NCBI GenBank assembly: GCA_013695005.1 | Contig: JACDBJ010000044.1 | Location: forward strand, 1-6,117 | Reading direction: 5' to 3' | Length of the DNA: 6,117 nucleotides | From: Pseudonocardiales bacterium | GTDB lineage: Bacteria > Actinomycetota > Actinomycetes > Mycobacteriales > Pseudonocardiaceae | Shown here: one piece after another, positions 1 to 4,474 of the stretch | Numbering within the stretch: position 1 is the first letter of the stretch | Layout of the letters: every line of letters starts with the position of its first letter | Position numbers and translations under genes: made by a program | The notes under the pieces: generated by a model | Databases searched by the model: none | Told to the model about the DNA's origin: nothing | What the model saw: the letters and a program-made list of their open reading frames with translations, nothing else

Positions 1-185
1 ATCCGCACGCGTTGGCGGCGGTGGAGTCCACCCTGCGCACCGACCCGGTGCTGGCTGGGGTGTTGGCCGGTGCGGCGGTGCGGCTGGACAGCAGCTTCGT
101 GCTGCCGCCGGCCGGGCTGCTGGCCGATGCCGGAGGCGCACCGCCCGCCGGCACGCTGCTGCGCGAGCACCTACTCGCGAGCTGA
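1..185 (+). CDS. C-terminal fragment of an unrecognised protein (5' end outside window)
   Basis: An open frame enters from the left edge (codons from base 3) and ends at TGA 183-185, giving 60 visible residues. The peptide starts PHALAAVEST and ends TLLREHLLAS. It is rich in Ala, Leu and Gly, with a stretch resembling a beta-strand-turn-helix (SSFVLPPAG, then a Gly/Pro-rich turn and a terminal helix). There is no catalytic motif I can name, no transmembrane stretch and no lipobox. The codon pattern (G/C at third positions) fits real coding, and the stop falls 73 bp before the ahcY start on the same strand. In related actinobacteria sugar-phosphate metabolism genes often lie upstream of ahcY, but nothing here lets me assign that. 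A sugar-kinase-like C-terminus is possible but only a guess. Confidence 0.6.
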   Translation, partial: PHALAAVESTLRTDPVLAGVLAGAAVRLDSSFVLPPAGLLADAGGAPPAGTLLREHLLAS

Positions 186-215
186 GGCTCGCCTGCCCAC
201 TGCCGCAGCCGCCGG

Positions 216-221
216 TAGCGT
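216..221 (+). promoter_or_regulatory. Candidate -10 element (TAGCGT) for ahcY
   Basis: TAGCGT fits the actinobacterial -10 pattern TAnnnT. It would place transcription start near 228, leaving a leader of about 31 nt that contains the Shine-Dalgarno of ahcY (GAGGAGG at 242-248). No convincing -35 box is seen. Such hexamers arise by chance, so this is a weak call. Confidence 0.25.
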
Positions 222-258
222 GGCGGGTTGGACGCGACGACGAGGAGGACCGGGCTGC

Positions 259-1743
259 ATGAGCGCACCGACCACGCAAGCGACCGAGCACACCCGCCTG
301 CAGAACCGCAACGGCATCGACTTCGCCCTCGCCGACCTCGGTCTTGCCGAGTTCGGCCGCAAGGAGATCCGGCTCGCCGAGCACGAGATGCCGGGCCTGA
401 TGGCGCTGCGGGAGGAGTACTCCGAGGCACGACCCCTGCACGGCGCGCGGATCTCCGGCTCGTTGCACATGACCGTGCAGACCGCAGTACTGATCGAGAC
501 GCTCGTGTCGCTCGGCGCCGAGGTCAGATGGGCGTCGTGCAACATCTTCTCCACCCAGGACCAGGCGGCAGCGGCCGTCGTCGTCGGGCCGCACGGCACG
601 CCGGAGCAGCCGCAGGGCATCCCGTGCTTCGCCTGGAAGGGCGAGTCGCTCACCGAGTACTGGTGGTGCACCGAGCAGATGCTCACCTGGGGCGAGCAGG
701 GCCCGAACATGATCCTCGACGACGGCGGGGACGCGACGTTGCTGGTGCACAAGGGCGTGCAGTACGAGGCCGCCGGCGTGGTGCCGTCCGCCGACCCGGA
801 CGACAGCGCGGAGTGGAAGGTCATCCTCGACGTGCTGCGCTCGTCGCTGGCCGCCGACCCGCTGCGGTGGACGAACCGCGCGGCGGAGATCCGCGGCGTC
901 AGCGAGGAGACCACCACCGGCGTGCACCGGCTCTACCAGCTGGCCGAGCGTGGCGAGCTGCTCTTCCCGGCGATGAACGTCAACGACTCGGTGACCAAGT
1001 CGAAGTTCGACAACAAGTACGGCTGCCGGCACTCGCTGATCGACGGCATCAACCGGGCGACCGACGTGATGATCGGCGGCAAGCTCGCGGTGATCTGCGG
1101 GTATGGCGACGTCGGCAAGGGCTGCGCGGAGTCGCTGCGCGGGCAGGGTGCCAGGGTGGTCGTGACCGAGGCGGACCCGATCTGTGCGCTGCAGGCGATG
1201 ATGGACGGCTACTACCTCGAGACGCTCGACGACGTGATCGATCGGGCCGACATCGTGATCACGTCAACCGGCAACAAGGACGTCGTCACGGTCGAGCACA
1301 TGGCCCGGATGAAGCATCAGGCGATCCTCGGCAACATCGGCCACTTCGACAATGAGATCGACATGGCCGGGCTGGAGCGCCACAGCGACGTGCGGCGGCT
1401 CAACATCAAGCCGCAGGTTGACGAGTGGGTGTTCCCCGACGGGCACTCGATCATCCTGCTGTCCGAGGGGCGGCTGCTGAACCTGGGCAATGCCACCGGT
1501 CACCCGTCGTTCGTGATGTCCAACAGCTTCTCCAACCAGGTGATCGCCCAGATCGAGCTGTTCACCAAGAGCGAGGAGTACAACAACGACGTCTACGTGC
1601 TGCCCAAGATCCTCGACGAGAAGGTCGCGCGGATCCACGTTCTGGCGCTCGGCGGCAAGCTGACCAAGCTCTCCAAAGACCAGGCCGAGTACATCGGCGT
1701 CGACCCGGAAGGCCCGTTCAAGCCACCGCACTACCGCTACTGA
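259..1743 (+). CDS. ahcY: S-adenosylhomocysteine hydrolase (adenosylhomocysteinase)
   Basis: A cytoplasmic NAD-dependent enzyme that reversibly splits S-adenosylhomocysteine into adenosine and homocysteine, relieving product inhibition of methyltransferases. The protein is 494 aa, matching the mycobacterial enzyme (about 495). The frame is open farther upstream, but ATG 259 follows GAGGAGG (242-248) at 10 nt and gives the family N-terminus. Visible motifs: substrate residues H70/T72 (LHMTVQTA); family signature SCNIFSTQDQAAAA (93-106); D155 in ILDDGGD; E217 in EETTTG; K247, D251, N252 and C256 in the segment NDSVTKSKFDNKYGC; the Rossmann loop GYGDVGKG (281-288); NATGHPSFVMSNSFSNQ (411-427); and the C-terminal KPPHYRY, whose Lys488 and Tyr492 match NAD-contacting residues known in mammalian enzymes. 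Residues about 172-212 form the insertion seen in actinobacterial enzymes but absent from the mammalian ones. No key residue is missing. Confidence 0.98.
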   Translation: MSAPTTQATEHTRLQNRNGIDFALADLGLAEFGRKEIRLAEHEMPGLMALREEYSEARPLHGARISGSLHMTVQTAVLIETLVSLGAEVRWASCNIFSTQDQAAAAVVVGPHGTPEQPQGIPCFAWKGESLTEYWWCTEQMLTWGEQGPNMILDDGGDATLLVHKGVQYEAAGVVPSADPDDSAEWKVILDVLRSSLAADPLRWTNRAAEIRGVSEETTTGVHRLYQLAERGELLFPAMNVNDSVTKSKFDNKYGCRHSLIDGINRATDVMIGGKLAVICGYGDVGKGCAESLRGQGARVVVTEADPICALQAMMDGYYLETLDDVIDRADIVITSTGNKDVVTVEHMARMKHQAILGNIGHFDNEIDMAGLERHSDVRRLNIKPQVDEWVFPDGHSIILLSEGRLLNLGNATGHPSFVMSNSFSNQVIAQIELFTKSEEYNNDVYVLPKILDEKVARIHVLALGGKLTKLSKDQAEYIGVDPEGPFKPPHYRY

Positions 1744-1762
1744 CCGCAAGATCACCTCGAGC

Positions 1763-1798
1763 GGTACACCACGGTCGTCGGGACAGCAGTGGTGTACC
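1763..1798 (+). terminator. Perfect 10-bp stem-loop between ahcY and tmk (possible terminator or operator)
   Basis: GGTACACCAC (1763-1772) pairs without mismatch with GTGGTGTACC (1789-1798) across a 16-nt loop. It begins 19 nt after the ahcY stop and ends 13 nt before the first tmk start codon. No T-tract follows (the next bases are CCTCGCTGC), so it is not a classical intrinsic terminator, although actinobacterial terminators often lack the U-tract. The large loop and the two identical-arm half-sites would also suit an operator for a dimeric repressor or a 3'-end-stabilising/attenuating hairpin. The structure is directly visible; its role is inferred. Confidence 0.45.
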
Positions 1799-1811
1799 CC
1801 TCGCTGCGATC

Positions 1812-2486
1812 ATGGACGGGGCTACCGGGCTACCGTTGCCGATCGTGGGACGGTTCGTGGTCATCGAGGGCCTGGACGGGGCGGGCAAGCGCACCCTGGC
1901 CGACGGGCTCGAGGTCGAGCTGACCACTCGCGGCGCGAACGTCGCGCGGGCGGCGTTCCCCCGCTACGACGTCGACGTGCACGCCGACCTGGTCCGTGAC
2001 GCCCTGCACGGCCAGCTCGGTGACCTCGCCGACTCGGTGCACGGCATGGCCGTGCTGTTCGCGCTCGACCGCCACGACGCGGCGCCGGAGCTCCGGGCGG
2101 CACAGCGCGAGCACGACATCCTGCTGGTAGACCGCCACGTCTCCTCCAACGCCGCTTACGGCGCGGCACGCCTGCGGGAGGACGCCCACGGCGAGTTCGT
2201 CAAGTGGGTGCGCGAGCTGGAGATCGAACGGCTCGGCGTGCCGGTACCCGACGTTCAGCTGCTGCTACGCGTGCCGCGCCAGCTCGCCGCCGAGCGGGCC
2301 GCGCACCGCGAGAACGACGATCCCGACCGCCGGCGCGACCGCTTCGAGACCGACGCCGACCTGCAGCACCGCACCGCGCAGGTCTACGAGCAGCTCGCCG
2401 CCACGCAATGGCTCTCGCCATGGGTGGTCGTCGACGGCACCCACCGGGTCGACGCCGCCGGCCTCGCCAATCAGCTCCTCGCGTAG
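1812..2486 (+). CDS. tmk: Thymidylate kinase (dTMP kinase)
   Basis: Phosphorylates dTMP to dTDP with ATP in the cytoplasm, an essential step in dTTP supply. From ATG 1812 the product is 224 aa. Features: P-loop GLDGAGKR (20-27), with the Lys-Arg-Thr also found in the M. tuberculosis enzyme; FPRYD (49-53) for the dTMP site; DRHVSSNAAY (107-116), equivalent to the family DRY motif but with His in place of Tyr; and an Arg-rich LID-like region (162-178). Similarity to mycobacterial Tmk (214 aa) runs the whole length. The start is uncertain: neither ATG 1812 nor the in-frame GTG 1845 has a clear Shine-Dalgarno. GTG 1845 gives 213 aa beginning MGRFVVIEG, closer to relatives, and has TACCGT 8 nt upstream that could drive a leaderless mRNA. 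It lies 68 bp after ahcY and its 3' end overlaps the convergent vapC by 16 bp. Confidence 0.95.
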   Translation: MDGATGLPLPIVGRFVVIEGLDGAGKRTLADGLEVELTTRGANVARAAFPRYDVDVHADLVRDALHGQLGDLADSVHGMAVLFALDRHDAAPELRAAQREHDILLVDRHVSSNAAYGAARLREDAHGEFVKWVRELEIERLGVPVPDVQLLLRVPRQLAAERAAHRENDDPDRRRDRFETDADLQHRTAQVYEQLAATQWLSPWVVVDGTHRVDAAGLANQLLA

Positions 2487-2869
2487 AGCTCGACGTGTGC
2501 CCGGTGGCCGTGGGCGCCGGCAAGCCGACGATCGCAGGTCAGCAGCGGCGCATCGAGTCGCTCGGCCAGGGCGATGTATGCCGCGTCATATGCGGTGACG
2601 CTGTGCCGGAGCTCCCACACCCGGTCCACCAACTGGCGATGCGAGACGCGGGTGATCGGCGACTGTTGGACCTGCCGCAGCCGTGCCGATCCTTCGGCGT
2701 CGGTGAGGTCGCCGCGGCGGACCATGCCGCGGATCGCCTGAGCAGCCTCCAGGTCGAGCAGCTCTGGGGCCGCACCCCGGGCGGTGAGCGCAACTCTTCG
2801 GAGCTCGTCCACCACGGCGGCGCCGGCGAAGAGCTCGACGATGGCCGAAGTGTCGATGACGAAGTCCAT
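2471..2869 (-). CDS. vapC: VapC-type toxin, PIN-domain ribonuclease
   Basis: Predicted toxin of a type II toxin-antitoxin pair: a Mg2+-dependent PIN-domain endoribonuclease; family members cut tRNA or rRNA to slow growth. The 132-aa protein is of normal family length. The four PIN acidic residues are all present: D6 in the opening MDFVIDTSA strand, E41 in LDLEAAQA, D95 in TAYDAAYIALAE, and D113 in LLTCDRRLA, so the enzyme looks intact. The start is the ATG at 2869-2867, which shares one base with the vapB stop (TGATG on the minus strand), a typical translationally coupled toxin start; a longer reading into vapB gives only low-complexity Arg-rich sequence. The stop (2473-2471) lies inside the 3' end of the convergent tmk gene. 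The substrate cannot be told from sequence. Confidence 0.93.
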   Translation of the reverse strand: MDFVIDTSAIVELFAGAAVVDELRRVALTARGAAPELLDLEAAQAIRGMVRRGDLTDAEGSARLRQVQQSPITRVSHRQLVDRVWELRHSVTAYDAAYIALAERLDAPLLTCDRRLAGAHGHRAHVELYARS

Positions 2870-3111
2870 CAGGGGCGGGTGGCGCGCATTTCGTCGATCG
2901 CGGCATCCAGTGCCTCGCGGCTGACGCCTCCTCCGCGGTCGCGCCAGCGATCGCTCTCTGCGAGCAGCTCCTCCATGGTGGGCTGGCTTGCCCACTTGCT
3001 CAGCTCGCGTCGCAGGTACTGCGTCAGCGACAGGTCCTCGTCAGCGGCGCGCCTGCGCAGGACGGCGTAGGTCTCGTCGTCGAGGTCGCGGATCTGCACG
3101 TTCTTCGGCAT
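2869..3111 (-). CDS. vapB: VapB-type antitoxin, ribbon-helix-helix (FitA/Arc-like)
   Basis: Predicted antitoxin partner of the downstream VapC: it should neutralise the PIN nuclease and, as a dimer, bind the operon's own promoter. The product is 80 aa. Residues 1-40 form a ribbon-helix-helix: the strand KNVQIRDLD (3-11), then helices around DETYAVLRRRAADED and LTQYLRRELSKWA. The C-terminal half (46-80) is charged (EELLAESDRWRDRGGG, then an acidic helix), as expected for the toxin-wrapping tail. Start ATG 3111-3109 gives the usual MPKNVQIRDLDDETY-type opening. No Shine-Dalgarno precedes it; instead TAGCCT lies at exactly -12 to -7 relative to the A of ATG, suggesting a leaderless transcript. 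It overlaps vapC by one base. The family assignment is solid; pairing specificity is inferred from adjacency. Confidence 0.92.
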   Translation of the reverse strand: MPKNVQIRDLDDETYAVLRRRAADEDLSLTQYLRRELSKWASQPTMEELLAESDRWRDRGGGVSREALDAAIDEMRATRP

Positions 3112-3117
3112 GTCCGC

Positions 3118-3123
3118 AGGCTA
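3118..3123 (-). promoter_or_regulatory. Candidate -10 element (TAGCCT) for leaderless vapBC
   Basis: On the minus strand TAGCCT matches TAnnnT and is followed by exactly six bases (GCGGAC) and then the vapB ATG, placing the A of ATG at +1. With no ribosome binding site present, this is the arrangement of leaderless actinobacterial genes. No recognisable -35 box is present. Confidence 0.4.
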
Positions 3124-3130
3124 GCAGCGA

Positions 3131-3138
3131 TGCATGCA
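3131..3138. promoter_or_regulatory. 8-bp palindrome TGCATGCA, possible VapB operator half
   Basis: A perfect palindrome centred about 24 bp upstream of the vapB start, inside the spacer of the candidate promoter. Ribbon-helix-helix antitoxins commonly bind short palindromes in this position. Its shortness makes chance occurrence easy, and the role is inferred only from location. Confidence 0.25.
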
Positions 3139-3172
3139 AAGTTGGTGCAGATTGTCGCGGGCTGTGGACAGC

Positions 3173-3661
3173 TCAGGACATGCCGACGAGCTCGGGCCCC
3201 CACGGGGCGATCTCGGCATCGATGTCCAGCGGTTTGATCGCCACCTCCGAGCGCATCTGCAGGGTCACTCGCTCGAGCGGCACGAGCCAGGACACCTCGA
3301 ACTCCAGGCCGTCTGGGTCCTGGGCGTACAGCGCCTTGGTCGTGATGTGATCCGACGCCCCGACCAGCGCGCCGGCCTCGCGCAGCCGCCGGGCGTGCTC
3401 GGCAAGATCCGTGAGCGTCGGAACCGACCACGCGAGGTGGTACAGCCCGACCGAGCCTCGCCCGGCGGGCGACGCTCCCGCCTGGGCGCCGACCTCGAAC
3501 AGCCCGAGGTCGTGGTCGTTCCCCGACTCGGCCGCCTGCAGGAAGGCCGCACCGGGCACCTTGTGCACCACCCTGAACCCGAGGACGTTGGTGTAGAAGT
3601 CCACGCTGCGCTCCACGTCCCGGATGTAGAGCACCGCGTGGTTGAGCCGTCTGATCCCCAT
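3173..3661 (-). CDS. VOC-superfamily protein (glyoxalase / extradiol dioxygenase-like)
   Basis: A 162-aa metal-binding enzyme of the vicinal oxygen chelate fold, probably cytoplasmic. Two beta-alpha-beta-beta-beta modules are visible: module 1 at about 5-57 (LNHAVLYIRDVERSVDFYTNVLGF, then FLQAAE and HDLGLFEVG) and module 2 at about 72-128 (GLYHLAWSVPTLTDLAEHARRL, then the QDPDGLEFEV strand). Expected metal ligands are present: H8, H75 (YHLAW) and E122. The opening and the YHLAW motif resemble catechol-2,3-dioxygenase-like members, but the substrate cannot be assigned. The unusual tail (129-162, ending APWGPELVGMS) lies beyond the fold. ATG 3661-3659 is chosen over a longer reading because GGGAGGAAG (3674-3666) lies 4 nt upstream and the fold starts there. 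It is followed 61 bp later by vapB on the same strand and is divergent from mtrA. Confidence 0.88.
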   Translation of the reverse strand: MGIRRLNHAVLYIRDVERSVDFYTNVLGFRVVHKVPGAAFLQAAESGNDHDLGLFEVGAQAGASPAGRGSVGLYHLAWSVPTLTDLAEHARRLREAGALVGASDHITTKALYAQDPDGLEFEVSWLVPLERVTLQMRSEVAIKPLDIDAEIAPWGPELVGMS

Positions 3662-3696
3662 GGATCTTCCTCCCGCCGGTTCTCCAAGCTTCAACA

Positions 3697-3702
3697 ATTC
3701 TA
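3697..3702 (-). promoter_or_regulatory. Candidate -10 element (TAGAAT) for the VOC gene
   Basis: On the minus strand TAGAAT differs from TATAAT at one position and fits TAnnnT. It would start transcription near 3690, giving a leader of about 29 nt that contains the strong Shine-Dalgarno at 3674-3666. The local sequence (3688-3702) is AT-richer than its surroundings. No good -35 is seen (CAGGCA lies at 17 bp). Confidence 0.4.
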
Positions 3703-3755
3703 CGTCCGCACCCGCCCGGTGCCTGGTCGGAGCCGGTCAGTGAGACGATGACGGT

Positions 3756-4433
3756 ATGAAGTCGCGTGTGCTCGTGGTCGATGACGACCCGGCGTTGGCG
3801 GAAATGCTCACGATCGTGCTGCGCGGGGAGGGCTTCGAGACCGCCGTCGTCGCCGACGGCACCCGTGCCCTGCCGGCACTGCGTGAGCTACGCCCCGACG
3901 TCGTCCTGCTCGACCTGATGTTGCCCGGGATGAACGGCATCGACGTCTGCCGGGCCATCCGGTCGGAGTCGGGCGTGCCCATCGTCATGCTCACCGCCAA
4001 GACCGACACCGTCGACGTCGTGCTCGGGCTGGAGTCCGGTGCCGACGACTACGTGATGAAGCCGTTCAAGCCCAAGGAGCTGGTGGCCCGGATCCGAGCA
4101 CGGGTCCGGCGCACCGACGCGGAGCCGGCCGAGATGCTGTCCATCGGCGAGGTCACCATCGACGTGCCCGCCCACCAGGTCAGCCGCGATGACGGGCCGA
4201 TCGGGCTGACGCCGCTCGAGTTCGACCTGCTGGTCGCGCTCGCGCGCAAGCCGCGCCAGGTGTTCACCCGCGAGGTGCTGCTCGAGCAGGTCTGGGGCTA
4301 CCGGCACGCCGCGGACACCCGGCTGGTCAACGTGCACGTCCAGCGGCTGCGGTCCAAGGTCGAGCGCGACCCCGAACACCCCCAGGTGGTCCTGACCGTG
4401 CGGGGTGTGGGCTACAAAGCAGGCCCCCCGTGA
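3756..4433 (+). CDS. mtrA: Two-component response regulator MtrA (OmpR/PhoB family)
   Basis: DNA-binding response regulator of the MtrA-MtrB system, which in actinobacteria controls cell-wall hydrolase, division and osmotic-stress genes and is essential in M. tuberculosis. The product is 225 aa. The receiver domain (about 3-118) has acidic pocket D10/D11, phospho-acceptor D53 (VVLLDLMLPGMNG), T80 and K102 (MKPFKPKEL). The winged-helix effector domain (about 127-223) includes LTPLEFDLLVALARKPRQVF, the recognition-helix stretch DTRLVNVHVQRLRSKVE and the terminal wing VRGVGYKAGPP. The ending and the block around PIVMLTAKTDTVDVVLGLESGADDY match mycobacterial MtrA almost residue for residue, so the ortholog call is firm. 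ATG 3756 gives the family N-terminus; it has no strong Shine-Dalgarno, and GACGAT at -12 to -7 leaves a leaderless start possible. mtrB follows 41 bp downstream. Confidence 0.98.
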   Translation: MKSRVLVVDDDPALAEMLTIVLRGEGFETAVVADGTRALPALRELRPDVVLLDLMLPGMNGIDVCRAIRSESGVPIVMLTAKTDTVDVVLGLESGADDYVMKPFKPKELVARIRARVRRTDAEPAEMLSIGEVTIDVPAHQVSRDDGPIGLTPLEFDLLVALARKPRQVFTREVLLEQVWGYRHAADTRLVNVHVQRLRSKVERDPEHPQVVLTVRGVGYKAGPP

Positions 4434-4450
4434 GTGACCTCCGTGAGTGA
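4428..4450 (+). repeat. Short direct repeat (CCGTGAGTGA twice, period 13) at the mtrA-mtrB junction
   Basis: CCGTGAGTGA occurs at 4428-4437, spanning the mtrA stop codon, and again at 4441-4450. Each copy carries a GTG start codon that opens only a micro-ORF: GTG 4430 gives six codons ending at TGA 4448, in the mtrB frame; GTG 4443 gives 11 codons ending at TGA 4476-4478, which overlaps the mtrB ATG as ATGA. It looks like a small tandem duplication, whether or not it affects mtrB translation. Confidence 0.6.
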
Positions 4451-4474
4451 GGCCGTGACCGCGACGGCCGCGGG

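Noticed and set aside
208..227. Possible terminator hairpin (CCGCC/GGCGG) after the upstream gene
   Set aside because: Only five base pairs in GC-rich DNA with an 8-nt loop and no U-tract; not distinguishable from background.
186..258. Possible S-adenosylhomocysteine riboswitch upstream of ahcY (GACGAGGAG resembles the start of the known motif)
   Set aside because: The matching bases are the Shine-Dalgarno itself, only about 10 nt from the ATG. There is no room downstream for the conserved core and paired stems, and the gap is only 73 nt.
70..258. Longer in-frame reading upstream of ahcY (63 extra residues)
   Set aside because: The extension overlaps the upstream gene in another frame, is Arg/Cys-rich with no family similarity, and the ATG at 259 has a good ribosome site and matches the family N-terminus.
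228..1355. Long plus-strand open frame overlapping ahcY (375 codons)
   Set aside because: Arg/Ala/Gly-rich out-of-frame shadow of ahcY without domain signal.
2204..3070. Plus-strand open frame across the vapBC region
   Set aside because: Its translation is Arg/Ala-rich and antisense to clear VapB and VapC reading frames; there is no start context or motif.
3161..3172. Near-palindrome GCTGTGGACAGC just after the VOC stop, also one mismatch from a DnaA box on the minus strand
   Set aside because: A single short site with a 2-bp centre, no second box and no origin context; too likely by chance to call an operator or replication element.
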